Source: CAYLMM01 sp964384825
GTDB lineage: Bacteria > Krumholzibacteriota > Krumholzibacteriia > LZORAL124-64-63
DNA length: 64,000 nucleotides
Assembly: GCA_964384825.1 (NCBI GenBank)
Contig: CAYLMM010000001.1
Coordinates: forward strand, 1 to 64,000
Reading direction: 5' to 3'
Below the pieces are notes generated by a model. It saw nothing but the letters and a program-made list of their open reading frames with translations. It was not told the origin of the DNA and made no database searches. Shown here piece after piece: positions 17,049 through 25,845 of this stretch. Numbering within the stretch: position 1 is the stretch's first letter; each line of letters starts with the position of its first letter. The translations under genes and the position numbers were made by a program.

Positions 17049-18332
17049 TCAGGTCAACGCGGCGTACCAGAGCAGGTCGGAAAGCGGGAGAATCGGTAGA
17101 TCCGGCGCCTCCAGGGCCAATCCGTCGGCTATCTGGCCCATGCAGCCGGGGTTGGTGGTGACCGCCAGATCGGCCCCGGTGGCGGCCAGCACCCGGGCCT
17201 TGCGCCGGCCCATCTCCTGGGCGAGGTCGGGATGGAAGACGGAATAGGCGCCGCCGCTGCCGCAGCAGACCTCCGGCTCGGCGGGTTCGAGGCGGCTCAG
17301 ATCGGGGATCCGGTCCAGAAGCAGCCGCGGCTCGTCGACGATCCCCTGCCCGTGGCGGGCGTGGCAGGGATCGTGCAGGACGACCTTCAAGGGGACGCCG
17401 CGCAGGGCGGGCGGATCCATCTGCGCGAGCAGGACCGACACGTCGACGACGTGCTCGGCGATTTCGGGCGGATAACCCTTCAATTCCAACCCGCAGCCGG
17501 CGGCCTCGACGATCACCGCGCCGGTCTCGCGCGCGGCGGCGGCCAGGGCGGCCGTGTTGCGGGCGTGCCGGGCGTCGGCGCGGCCGGAAGCTCCGAGATG
17601 CCGATCGAGGGCGCCGCAGCATTCCTGTCCGGCGGGGATCCTGAGCGCGACTCCGCAGGCGGCCAGCAATGCGCGCAACCGCAGCTGGGCGGCTTCCAGC
17701 AGGGTGCCGCTGGCGCAGCCGGTGAACAGGGCGGCCTCGCGGACGGCCTCGGCCGCCCGCGGCGGACGGGCGTCCGGCGGAGTGGACAGGCCCGACAGGC
17801 GGTCGAGCATCCCGATCAGAGCGGCGTCGGCGCGCGGGACTTCCGGCACCGTGTTCAGCAGGCGGCCGAGACGGCGGGCCGGGGCGGGAGCGTCTTCGAG
17901 ACGGCGGCGCCAGCGATCGCCGAATATCCCGCCGAAGGCGCCGCGCGCGGCCGAGGCGCCCTCGCGCAGGATTCCCAGCACCGCCGGCGAAGCCAGGGGC
18001 CGCGCCGCGACGCCCCGCATCGGACCGGCGGCCTCGTCGGCCATGGCCTTGGCCTCGGCGAGCAGTTCGTAGGGCACGCCGCTCGGACAGGCCGTCTCGC
18101 AGGCGCGGCAGCCGATGCAGAGATCGAAGGCGTCGAGGGCGGCCGGCCCCATGCCGGAGTCGTCGCCGGACAGCATCTCCCCCAGAAGCAACAGGCGGCC
18201 GCGCGGCGACATGGCCTCGTTGCCGGTGGCCAGATAGGTTGCGCAATGGGGCAGGCACAGACCGCACTGGACGCAGCTGCGCAGCAGCGTGTCGAGCTTT
18301 TCGGCGAGTTCCGTGTCGCGTTCGCGGTTCAC
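17049..18332 (-). CDS. glcF: Glycolate/lactate oxidase Fe-S subunit (GlcF-like)
   Basis: 427 residues from a GTG at 18332, preceded by GGAGG; the GTGA overlaps the stop of the fused glcD-glcE gene. Two [4Fe-4S] motifs are near the N terminus: CVQCGLCLPHC (about 18-28) and CIGCRACETAC (about 71-81). Two CCG domains follow: GCASGTLL...ECCGALDRHLG and HDPCHARHG...CCGSGG. GlcF carries electrons from the flavin subunit toward the quinone pool. The order lpdA, glcDE, glcF on one strand suggests one operon for oxidising a 2-hydroxyacid. Substrate (glycolate or D-lactate) cannot be told. Confidence 0.85.
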   Translation of the reverse strand: MNRERDTELAEKLDTLLRSCVQCGLCLPHCATYLATGNEAMSPRGRLLLLGEMLSGDDSGMGPAALDAFDLCIGCRACETACPSGVPYELLAEAKAMADEAAGPMRGVAARPLASPAVLGILREGASAARGAFGGIFGDRWRRRLEDAPAPARRLGRLLNTVPEVPRADAALIGMLDRLSGLSTPPDARPPRAAEAVREAALFTGCASGTLLEAAQLRLRALLAACGVALRIPAGQECCGALDRHLGASGRADARHARNTAALAAAARETGAVIVEAAGCGLELKGYPPEIAEHVVDVSVLLAQMDPPALRGVPLKVVLHDPCHARHGQGIVDEPRLLLDRIPDLSRLEPAEPEVCCGSGGAYSVFHPDLAQEMGRRKARVLAATGADLAVTTNPGCMGQIADGLALEAPDLPILPLSDLLWYAALT

Positions 18333-20713
18333 GTCGCCTCCGTCGAACGGGAAGGCCCGGGCAGGCGGCCCCCGGGGTCGAAAAGATCCTTCAGACCGCG
18401 CCGCAGTTCCTCCGCCCGGTCCGAATCCGAAGACCGCGGCGGCGGCGACGAGCCGTCGGCTGCGGCCACCGGCTCCGATCGCCAGCCGAACGGGGATTCG
18501 GCGTCGGCCCGGTCCAGCCAGATCGCCTCGGGAACCGAGCGCCAAATCCACGTGGCGCCGGCGGGCAGCGGGGAAAGCGGCCAGGCTCCTCCCCCGATCC
18601 GGCGCTGGAGAACGCACCAGGGACCGGGGCGGGCGACCCAGCCGCAGGCCAGCTCCCATCCCTTGGCGAAGGGCAGGATGCCGGAGCCGTTTTCGCCCAG
18701 GCCCGCGTCGCGTCCCCATCGGGCCAGGTCGGCGTCCAGCCGGACCAGATCCCAATCGCGGTCGCGGCCCGGGGCCAGCACCGTCAAATCGCCCTCCGAC
18801 AGGCGGACGGCCGGGCCGGCCAACGCGGAATCGCGTCCGGCCAGGATCCCGCGCAGATACGCCAACGCGGCCGGATCGAGCTTCCCGGCGCCGGACCAGC
18901 TGCGGATCCCGATCGATTCGGGCGCGGGGCGCAGGGACAGGGTGGCGGCCCGTGGCGTCGCCAATTCGCCGGCCGCGCCGCAGAGCAGGCGCACCAGGTC
19001 GTAGCCGGCAACGTTCTTGGGCGTCGGCGCACCGGCGTGGAAGGCGCGGCCGTCGCCGGTCTCGGCCCAGATCTCCAGCACTGCGTCTTGGTCCGGGCCC
19101 GAGGCCAGCGGACCGGGCCCGGCGGCGCCGTGATCGACCAGCTCGCCGACGGTCAGATCGGCGCGGGCGGCCCCGGCGGGAATGCGGAATCCGCGGGCCA
19201 GGGCCTCGCGCTGCAGATCGGCCAGCCGGGCGTCGGCCGGAGCCGAGACGATCAGCGATTCCCAATCGAAACGCGCATCGGCGGGCGCCGGACGCGGCCG
19301 CGGAGAAATCGGGGCCCCGAACGGCAGGACGGCCTTGCCGGGATTGCAGAGCCCGCGCGGATCGTAGAGTTCCTTGATGCCGGCCATCAGCCGCGCCGCC
19401 TCGGGATCGAGCTGCCGGTCGAGCAGGTGCAGCTTCTCGACGCCGACGCCGTGCTCGCCGGTCACGGTGCCGCCCATCTCCAGGGCGGCCAGGATGATCG
19501 CGTCGGCCGCCGCGTGGGCGCGCGCCATCGAATCCTCGTCGCGATCGTCGTACATCACGCCGGGATGGAGGTTGCCGTCCCCGGCGTGCAGGGCGGTGGC
19601 GATGCGCACCCGGTGCAGACGCGATTGCTCGGCGGTCACCCGCACGATGTCGGGCAGGCGTCCGACGGGCACGGCCACATCCATCGTGACGTAGGCGGGC
19701 GAGAGCCGGCCCACGGCGCCGAAGGCCTTCTTGCGGCAGCGCCAGAGCTCCTCGCGCTCCCGATCCGACCGGGCGAGGCGGGCCTCGGCGGCTCCGGCGG
19801 CGACCAGCAGGCCCGCGGCCCGTTCGGCGTCCTCGGCCACCTCGGCGGCCGCGCCGGTGAATTCGACGATCATCGCCGCGTCGGTTTCGGCCGGGAAACC
19901 GAAGGCGAAGGCCTCGTCGACGACCTCGAGCATGGCGCGGTCGACGAGCTCCAGGGCGGCCGGCAGCATCCCGGCGCGCAGCAGGCCGACGACCGCGTCG
20001 GTGGCGGCGTCGAGCTTTGGGAAAAGCGCCAACAGGGTGGCGGCGGCCGCGGGAAGCGGCACCAGTTCCAGTTCCGCGGCGGTGACGATCCCCAGGGTGC
20101 CCTCGCCGCCGATCAGCAGCGTTTCGGGATCGACCCCCCGCACGACCGGCACGCTGCGGTCGTCGCCCGCGGCCGCGCCGTGGACGTTCCCGTCCGGATC
20201 GACCCATTCCAGGGCCCGCACGTGGCGGGCGGTGACCCCGACGCGCAGGCAATGCGGCCCGCCCGCGTTCTCGGCGATGTTGCCGCCGATGGTGGCCGCG
20301 GATTGGCTGCTCGGATCGGGGGCGAACTCCAGGCCGGCGGCCGCGGCGTGGGCGTCGATCCGTTCGTTGACCGCCCCGGGCCCCACGCGCACGGTGCGCG
20401 AGACGGGATCGACCTCCCCGACCTCTTCCATCCGCGCCAGCGAGATCACGACCGCGCCCGCGCCGGGCAACGCGCCGCCCGACAGCCCGGTGCCGGCCCC
20501 GCGAGCGACGTAGGGAACGCCGTGCCGCAGGCAGAGCGAAACGACGCCGGCCACCTCGTCGGAGGCGGCCGGCAGGCAGACGCAGAGGGGACGGCCCAGG
20601 GTCATGTGCGAGGCGTCGCGGGCGTAGACCGCCCGGGCGGCCGGATCGCTCAGGCAGCGGGAAGCCCCCAGCAGGGCCTCCAGCTCCCGAAGCAACGGCG
20701 GCCGTTCAGCCAT
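18329..20713 (-). CDS. glcD: Fused GlcD-GlcE FAD-linked 2-hydroxyacid oxidase
   Basis: 794 residues, far longer than GlcD alone (about 480-500). Residues about 1-465 follow GlcD: the FAD-binding ARGAGTGLSGGALPG, the DPSSQSAATIGGNIAENAGGPHCLRVG block, and the C-terminal ALHAGDGNLHP and TGEHGVGVEK motifs. From about 480 onward it follows GlcE: KNVAGYDLVRLLCGAAGELA and a closing LKDLFDPGGRLPGP. GlcD is the active flavin dehydrogenase; GlcE is usually a separate FAD-like subunit. A GlcD-GlcE fusion is uncommon. Its start overlaps the lpdA stop by 8 bp, and its stop overlaps glcF by GTGA, so the three are likely cotranscribed. Confidence 0.85.
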   Translation of the reverse strand: MAERPPLLRELEALLGASRCLSDPAARAVYARDASHMTLGRPLCVCLPAASDEVAGVVSLCLRHGVPYVARGAGTGLSGGALPGAGAVVISLARMEEVGEVDPVSRTVRVGPGAVNERIDAHAAAAGLEFAPDPSSQSAATIGGNIAENAGGPHCLRVGVTARHVRALEWVDPDGNVHGAAAGDDRSVPVVRGVDPETLLIGGEGTLGIVTAAELELVPLPAAAATLLALFPKLDAATDAVVGLLRAGMLPAALELVDRAMLEVVDEAFAFGFPAETDAAMIVEFTGAAAEVAEDAERAAGLLVAAGAAEARLARSDREREELWRCRKKAFGAVGRLSPAYVTMDVAVPVGRLPDIVRVTAEQSRLHRVRIATALHAGDGNLHPGVMYDDRDEDSMARAHAAADAIILAALEMGGTVTGEHGVGVEKLHLLDRQLDPEAARLMAGIKELYDPRGLCNPGKAVLPFGAPISPRPRPAPADARFDWESLIVSAPADARLADLQREALARGFRIPAGAARADLTVGELVDHGAAGPGPLASGPDQDAVLEIWAETGDGRAFHAGAPTPKNVAGYDLVRLLCGAAGELATPRAATLSLRPAPESIGIRSWSGAGKLDPAALAYLRGILAGRDSALAGPAVRLSEGDLTVLAPGRDRDWDLVRLDADLARWGRDAGLGENGSGILPFAKGWELACGWVARPGPWCVLQRRIGGGAWPLSPLPAGATWIWRSVPEAIWLDRADAESPFGWRSEPVAAADGSSPPPRSSDSDRAEELRRGLKDLFDPGGRLPGPSRSTEAT

Positions 20714-22118
20714 GGATCGCCTCCCCGAGGGTCGCGTGCAGGGCTTCGCCCACGGCCTCGCTGAGCGTCGGATGGGGATGGATGACGCGGCTCCAGTCGG
20801 TCGCGCTCATCCCGGCGCCGAGAGCCGCGCCGGCCTCGGCGATCATGTCGGTGACGTGGGGGCCGACCATGTGCACGCCCAGCACCGCGTCGGTCTCGGC
20901 GTCGGCGACAACCTTCACGAATCCGTTCAGCTCGTTCATGATCGAGGCCTTCCCCAGCGCCGCGAAGGGAAAGCCGCCGGTCTTGATCTCGTGCCCGCGG
21001 TCGCGGGCCGTCTGCTCGGAGAGGCCGATCGAGGCCACCTCGGGCCGGCTGTAGGTGCACGAAGGCACCAGGTCGTAGTCGATCGGAGGCTGCGGCCTTC
21101 CCGCCGCGTGATCCACCGCCACCAACGCCTCCTGGCTGGCCAGATGCGCCAGCTGCGGCGTGCGCACGATGTCGCCGATGGCGTAGAGCCCCGGCTCGGC
21201 GGTCTCCATGTTGGCGTCGGTCTGGATGAATCCCTTGCGGTCGACCACGACGCCGACGGTGTCCAGCCCGATGTCCGCGGTGACCGGGCGCCGCCCCACC
21301 GCCACCAGCAGATGGCCGGCCTCGCGCTCGACCGTCTCGCCGGTCTCGAGATTCTTCAGGGCGATCTTCACGCCGTCGGCGGTGCGCTCGACTCCGGCCG
21401 CCCGGTGCCCGGCCAGCATCTCGATCTTCTTGCGCCTGAGCGCCTTGGCCAGCTCGGCCGAGCAGTCGGCGTCCTCGATCGGCAGGATCCGCGGCAGCAT
21501 CTCCACCAGGGTCACCTTCGCGCCGAAGGTCGCCATCACGTCGGCGAACTCCACGCCGACGGCGCCGGCGCCCAGAACGATCAGCGACCCGGGCACCGCG
21601 TCGATCTCCAGCATATGGTCGCTGGTCAGGATCCGTTCGCCGTCGATCTCGACCCCCGGCACCGCGGCGGTCGTGCTGCCGGTGGCCAGGACGATCTTGC
21701 CGGCTTGCAACGCCAGGGGCTCTTCGCCCTCGCGCTCGACCACCACCCGGCCCGGCCCGTCGAGCCTGCCGCGGCCGCGAACGACCTCGACGCCGTTGTT
21801 CTCCATCAGCTTGCCGACGCCCATGCTCATCTTCTTCACGACCATAGCCTTGCGCTTCTGGACGGCGTCCCAGTCGAAGGCCGCCCCCTCGGTCGAGACG
21901 CCGAATGTGCGGGCGCCCTTGCGACACAGCTCGAAGGCCGCGGCCGACTGGATCAGAGCCTTGGTGGGGATGCAGCCGCGCAGCAGGCAGGTCCCGCCGA
22001 GGCGGTCGTCCTTCTCCACCAGGACGGTCCTGAGGCCCGAACCGGCGCCGCGGACGGCGGCGACATAGCCGCCCGGTCCGGCGCCGACGACGACGAGATC
22101 GACGGTCTGGACGTTCAT
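20706..22118 (-). CDS. lpdA: Dihydrolipoyl dehydrogenase (E3)
   Basis: 470 residues. FAD motif VVVGAGPGGYVAA (near 10), the redox disulfide GGTCLLRGCIPTK (Cys-x4-Cys), NAD domain VLGAGAVGVEFADV, the second FAD motif ETAEPGLYAIGDI, and the dimer His-Glu in VIHPHPTLSEAVGEA all fit. E3 reoxidises lipoyl groups of 2-oxoacid dehydrogenases or the glycine cleavage system. The second of two ATGs (22118) is chosen because GGGAG is six bases before it but abuts the first at 22124. It heads the glcDE-glcF operon; no E1/E2 genes are nearby, so its complex is not known. Confidence 0.92.
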   Translation of the reverse strand: MNVQTVDLVVVGAGPGGYVAAVRGAGSGLRTVLVEKDDRLGGTCLLRGCIPTKALIQSAAAFELCRKGARTFGVSTEGAAFDWDAVQKRKAMVVKKMSMGVGKLMENNGVEVVRGRGRLDGPGRVVVEREGEEPLALQAGKIVLATGSTTAAVPGVEIDGERILTSDHMLEIDAVPGSLIVLGAGAVGVEFADVMATFGAKVTLVEMLPRILPIEDADCSAELAKALRRKKIEMLAGHRAAGVERTADGVKIALKNLETGETVEREAGHLLVAVGRRPVTADIGLDTVGVVVDRKGFIQTDANMETAEPGLYAIGDIVRTPQLAHLASQEALVAVDHAAGRPQPPIDYDLVPSCTYSRPEVASIGLSEQTARDRGHEIKTGGFPFAALGKASIMNELNGFVKVVADAETDAVLGVHMVGPHVTDMIAEAGAALGAGMSATDWSRVIHPHPTLSEAVGEALHATLGEAIHG

Positions 22119-22328
22119 GTTCATCTCCCGGAATCCACTGGAATCCCGCGGCCGGCGACCGGCGGCCGACACCGCCGAACGGCCAACTGGGAAGGTATCG
22201 GCTCCGGCCCCGAAATGCCAGATCCGGGTTCTCCGGAACGGATTCGCGGTTGACGCCGCGGCGGCCGCGGGTTCTCCTTTGCGGCACGGCCCGCGTCGGG
22301 CCGCGGCCGCAAACCCGAGAGGTGATCC

Positions 22329-23660
22329 ATGACCATGACCGCTCCCGCGCCCGCCGGCGCCTGGCATCCCGCCAACAAGGCCTACCGCTTCACGGTGCTG
22401 CTGTTCGCCAGCCTGCTGACCTTCGGCAGCTACTTCGCCTACGACATCATCGGCGCGATCGCGCCGAGCCTGGTCGAGGACCTGGGAGCGAGCCGGGGCA
22501 CGGTGGGCGGTTTCTACACGGCCTACAGCGTCGCGGCGATCTGCGCCGTGTTCCTCGGCGGCGTGCTGATCGACCGCCTGGGCACCCGCCGTTCGTCGAT
22601 GCTGTTCTCGCTGCTGGTGGTCGTCGGCGCGGCCCTGGTGGCCTACGGCGAGTCGCTGCCGGTGGTCTTCGCCGGCCGGTTCATCTTCGGGGCGGGTTCC
22701 GAGCCGCTGGTCGTGGCCCAGAGCGCGATTCTGGCCCGGTGGTTCAAGAACAAGGAGATCGCCCTGGCCTTCGGCATCGCGCTGACCGTCTCGCGGCTGG
22801 GCACCCTGTTCAGCTTCAACACCGGCGAGCTGATCTCGGCCGAGTTCGGCGGATACCATGCCGCCCTGATCGCGGCGCTGATCTTCTGCGGGATCTCGCT
22901 GCTGGGCAACGTTGTCTACGTGCTGCTCGACCGCCGCGGCGAACGTCTGCTGCCCGGCCTGCAGGAGACCGGTTCCGAGGACAAGATCACCTTCGCCGAC
23001 ATCCGGCACTTCCGGCCCAGCTTCTGGTTCGTCTCGCTGCTGTGCGTGACCTTCTATTCGGCCATCTTCCCGTTCACCGCCCTGTCGACCGACTTCTTCG
23101 CCGACAAGTGGGGCGTGGCGAGGGTGGCCGCGACCAGCGGCAGCTTCATGGCGCAGATCTTCGGCAGCTTCCTGCACATGTTCAGCACCGCCGGCGGGCT
23201 GTCCTCGATCATCATCTTCGCGTCGATGATCTTCGCGCCCTTCGCCGGCCACCTGATCGACCGCGTGGGCAAGCGGGCGTCGATGATGATCGTCGGCTCG
23301 CTGCTGATGATCCCCGCGCACCTCGTCATGGGACTGACCGACCTCTACCCCGTGCTGCCGATGATCGTGCTCGGGGCGGCCTTCGTGCTGGTGCCGGCGG
23401 CCATGTGGCCATCGATCCCGATGGTCGTGAAGGAGGAGCATACCGGCACCGCCTTCGGGCTCTGCACCACGATCCAGAATCTCGGGCTGGCCCTGTTCCC
23501 GTGGCTCAACGGCCGGCTCCGCGACGCCACGAACGACTACACCGCGAGCATGCTGATGTTCGCCGGACTGGGCGTGGCCGGCCTGGTGTTCAGCGTGATG
23601 CTGAAACGGGCCGACGCCCGCGAGGGCGGGGTCCTGGAGCGCGGCAGGACCAAATCCTGA
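22329..23660 (+). CDS. Major facilitator superfamily transporter (MFSD1-like)
   Basis: 443 residues with twelve predicted helices in two sets of six, joined by a charged loop near residue 215 (LPGLQETGSEDKITF). The MFS signature GGVLIDRLGTRRSSML follows helix 2 and FAGHLIDRVGKRASMM repeats it in the second half. Similarity in pattern is to MFSD1-type and related transporters, but the cargo is unknown. Its position opposite lpdA-glcDEF hints at a carboxylate, an inference only. The ATG at 22329 has GAGAGGTG before it. The 210-bp divergent gap upstream (22119-22328) holds only GC-rich inverted motifs and no clear promoter that I could pick. Confidence 0.78.
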   Translation: MTMTAPAPAGAWHPANKAYRFTVLLFASLLTFGSYFAYDIIGAIAPSLVEDLGASRGTVGGFYTAYSVAAICAVFLGGVLIDRLGTRRSSMLFSLLVVVGAALVAYGESLPVVFAGRFIFGAGSEPLVVAQSAILARWFKNKEIALAFGIALTVSRLGTLFSFNTGELISAEFGGYHAALIAALIFCGISLLGNVVYVLLDRRGERLLPGLQETGSEDKITFADIRHFRPSFWFVSLLCVTFYSAIFPFTALSTDFFADKWGVARVAATSGSFMAQIFGSFLHMFSTAGGLSSIIIFASMIFAPFAGHLIDRVGKRASMMIVGSLLMIPAHLVMGLTDLYPVLPMIVLGAAFVLVPAAMWPSIPMVVKEEHTGTAFGLCTTIQNLGLALFPWLNGRLRDATNDYTASMLMFAGLGVAGLVFSVMLKRADAREGGVLERGRTKS

Positions 23661-23671
23661 GCCCGGCGCGA

Positions 23672-23700
23672 TTGACGGCCCGGGGGGTGCTGCGTATTAT
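23672..23700 (+). promoter_or_regulatory. Sigma70-type promoter of etfBA
   Basis: TTGACG at 23672-23677 and TATTAT at 23695-23700 with exactly 17 bp between. It lies just after the MFS gene stop and about 90 bp before the etfB ATG, so the ETF genes are likely a separate transcript with a leader of some 85 nt. Confidence 0.7.
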
Positions 23701-23792
23701 TCACCGCACGCCCGACCCGGCGTCGTCCGCGCCAACCGCCAGCGATCATCCCCGGAAGGGCAATAAGAGAGTATGAAGCCCCAGGAGGACTC

Positions 23793-24575
23793 ATGAAGAT
23801 TGCCGTCTGCGTGAAACAGGTCCCCGATTCGGAGACCCGGATCAACCTGCCCGGCCCGGCGACCGAACTGGACCGGTCCGGGTTCACGAACGTCTTGAAT
23901 CCCTACGACGCCTTCGCCGTCGAGGAAGCCGTCCAGATCAAGGAGCGGCTGGGCGACGACACCGAGATCGTCGCGATCACCATCGGGCCGGACCGCGTGC
24001 AGGAGACCCTGAAGAAGGACTGCCTGGCCGTCGGCTGCGACAAGGCGATCCGCATCGACGAGCCCGCCCTCGAGCTGGCCGAATCGTCGGCCGTGGCCAA
24101 GGTGCTGGCGAAGGTCGTCGAGCGCGACGGCTACGACCTGGTGCTGACCGGCAAGCAGGCCATCGACGACGACGCCGGTCAGGCCGGCATCATGCTGGCC
24201 GAGATCCTGGGCTGGGGCCACGCCTCGGTCGTGGTGAAGCTGGAGCTGGACGGCGGCGAATTCACCGCCACCCGCGAGATCGAGGGCGGCGCCGAGGTCG
24301 TCGGCGGATCGCTGCCCGCGGTGATCACCTGCCAGAAGGGTCTGAACGAGCCCCGGCTGCCGAGCCTGCCGAACATCATGAAGGCCGGCATGAAGCCGAT
24401 GGAGGTCGTCTCCTGCGCCGATCTGGGCATCGAGACGCCCGCGGCCCAGAGCGGGATCAAGGCCTTCACGCCGCCGCCGCCGCGCGCCGAATGCAAGATC
24501 GTCGAGGCGGAAGAACCCGCCGCCGCCGCCAAGGAACTGGCCCGCCTGCTGCGCGAGGAAGCCAAGGTCATCTGA
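23793..24575 (+). CDS. etfB: Electron transfer flavoprotein beta subunit
   Basis: 260 residues, normal length. It starts MKIAVCVKQVPDSETRINL and continues with the AMP-binding region (LNPYDAFAVEEAVQIKE) and the DLVLTGKQAIDDDAGQ signature, then SLPAVITCQKGLNEPRLPSLPNIMKA. The C-terminal segment is the long arm that packs on EtfA. ETF takes electrons from acyl-CoA or other flavin dehydrogenases. etfA follows 14 bp downstream. Confidence high; the electron-donor dehydrogenase is not in this window. Confidence 0.95.
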   Translation: MKIAVCVKQVPDSETRINLPGPATELDRSGFTNVLNPYDAFAVEEAVQIKERLGDDTEIVAITIGPDRVQETLKKDCLAVGCDKAIRIDEPALELAESSAVAKVLAKVVERDGYDLVLTGKQAIDDDAGQAGIMLAEILGWGHASVVVKLELDGGEFTATREIEGGAEVVGGSLPAVITCQKGLNEPRLPSLPNIMKAGMKPMEVVSCADLGIETPAAQSGIKAFTPPPPRAECKIVEAEEPAAAAKELARLLREEAKVI

Positions 24576-24589
24576 CAGGGAGAGCGAAG

Positions 24590-25558
24590 ATGCCGAACAT
24601 TGCCGTATTCATCGAGCAGCGCGCGGGCGAGATCAAGAAGGTCAGCTGGCAGATGCTGAGCGAAGCCCGCAAGATCGTCGACGCCGTCGGCGGCGAGGTC
24701 TGGGGAGTGCATCTGCACGCCGCCGACTGCGACGTCGCCGCCCAGGCCGGGCGCTTCGGGGCCCACAAGGTCTTCGTCGCCACCGACGACGCCTTCTCCG
24801 GCTACAACTGCGAGCTGTGGACCACCGCCCTGGCCGCATTCGTCGACCAGAAGAAGCCCGACCTGCTGCTGGTCGGTTCGACCGCCATGGGCAAGGATCT
24901 GGCCCCCCGGCTGGCCGCCCGGCTGGACTGCGCCTGCGTCAGCGACGCCGTCGGCCTGAAGTACGACGGCGGTTTCGAGATCCGCCGCCCGATCTTCGCC
25001 GGCAAGTGCTACGCCGACGTGGCGCCGAAGACCCCGGTCGCCATCGCGGGCATCCGCCCCAACGCCTTCGCCTTGAACGAGATCGGCGACGCGGCCGTCG
25101 CCGAGGATTTCGACGCGGCCCTGGCCGGCGTCGAACCCAAGGCGGTGGTGAAGGAGGTGCAGGCCTCGGCCGAGAAGAAGATCGAGCTGACCGAGGCCGA
25201 GGTCATCGTCTCCGGCGGCCGCGGGCTGAAGGAGGCCGCCAACTACAAGCTGATCGAGGATCTGGCCACGACCATGGGCGCCGCGGCCGGAGCCAGCCGC
25301 GCCATCGTCGACGCCGGCTGGGTTCCCCACGCCAACCAGGTGGGCCAGACCGGCAAGACGGTCAGCCCGAACCTGTACGTCGCGGTTGGCATCAGCGGCG
25401 CCATCCAGCATCTGGCCGGCATGTCGTCGTCCAAGTGCATCGTGGCGATCAACAAGGACTCCAACGCGCCGATCTTCAAGGCGGCGGACTACGGCGTCGT
25501 CGCCGATCTGTTCGACGTCGTGCCGGCGCTCCGGGAAGCGATCGCGGGTCTCGACTGA
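24590..25558 (+). CDS. etfA: Electron transfer flavoprotein alpha subunit
   Basis: 322 residues, starting at the ATG at 24590 (GGGAGAG site). The C-terminal FAD domain is clear: GQTGKTVSPNLYVAVGISGAIQHLAGM, then KCIVAINKDSNAPIF and ADYGVVADLFDVVPAL. With EtfB it forms a soluble FAD/AMP heterodimer. A bifurcating-type extra FAD site cannot be judged by eye. A terminator follows the stop. Two genes away on the opposite strand is a membrane Fe-S protein resembling ETF:menaquinone oxidoreductases, a plausible electron sink. Confidence 0.94.
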   Translation: MPNIAVFIEQRAGEIKKVSWQMLSEARKIVDAVGGEVWGVHLHAADCDVAAQAGRFGAHKVFVATDDAFSGYNCELWTTALAAFVDQKKPDLLLVGSTAMGKDLAPRLAARLDCACVSDAVGLKYDGGFEIRRPIFAGKCYADVAPKTPVAIAGIRPNAFALNEIGDAAVAEDFDAALAGVEPKAVVKEVQASAEKKIELTEAEVIVSGGRGLKEAANYKLIEDLATTMGAAAGASRAIVDAGWVPHANQVGQTGKTVSPNLYVAVGISGAIQHLAGMSSSKCIVAINKDSNAPIFKAADYGVVADLFDVVPALREAIAGLD

Positions 25559-25582
25559 CAATCCGCGATCGGCCTAGGCCAT

Positions 25583-25615
25583 GCCCCCGGTCCTTTTGGG
25601 CCGGGGGCTTTTTTT
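25583..25615 (+). terminator. Rho-independent terminator of etfBA
   Basis: GCCCCCGGTCC (25583-25593) and GGGCCGGGGGC (25598-25608) form an 11-bp stem (one G-T pair) around TTTT, followed by seven T's (25609-25615). It ends etfBA, and no T-run serves the minus strand. Confidence 0.9.
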
Positions 25616-25712
25616 GCGGGGGGCCTGGAGTGTGTTCACGGGGGGTGGAAGAAGATCGGGACTCGTCAGACGAAAACCCCGCGGGGGTGGTATGTGGGGC
25701 GGCGGCGATGCC

Positions 25713-25828
25713 GGGGCGTCGTCACGTTCAGGGCCGGCGGGGCGCCTTGAGAGGCGTGAAGCCGTGTTGAACGGAATGCGGTAGCGCCGAACACGAAGCC
25801 CCGCCGGCCCTGAACGTGTCGACGCCCC
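25713..25828. repeat. Long inverted repeat with branched loop
   Basis: Arms 25713-25743 and 25798-25828 are 31 bp each and pair with one mismatch (position 10 of the arm), the inner 21 bp being perfect. The 54-bp loop contains a small hairpin GCCT-TGAG-AGGC (25744-25755) and a second stem CGTGTT/AACACG (25763-25768, 25790-25795). The element sits between the etfA terminator and the stop of the convergent flavin oxidoreductase. No U-run follows on either strand and no coding signal is seen. Identity unknown: a palindromic repeat, a structured 3' end, or an excised element scar are all possible. Confidence 0.8.
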
Positions 25829-25845
25829 CCGCACCCCGTTTCAAA

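Noticed and set aside
17232..20764. Long plus-strand open frames (590 and 841 codons) opposite glcDEF
   Set aside because: Antisense shadows; the minus-strand proteins have cofactor motifs while these have none.
22119..22328. Promoter pair for lpdA and the MFS gene
   Set aside because: A TTGACG occurs but without any -10 at a proper distance; region is too GC-rich to call.
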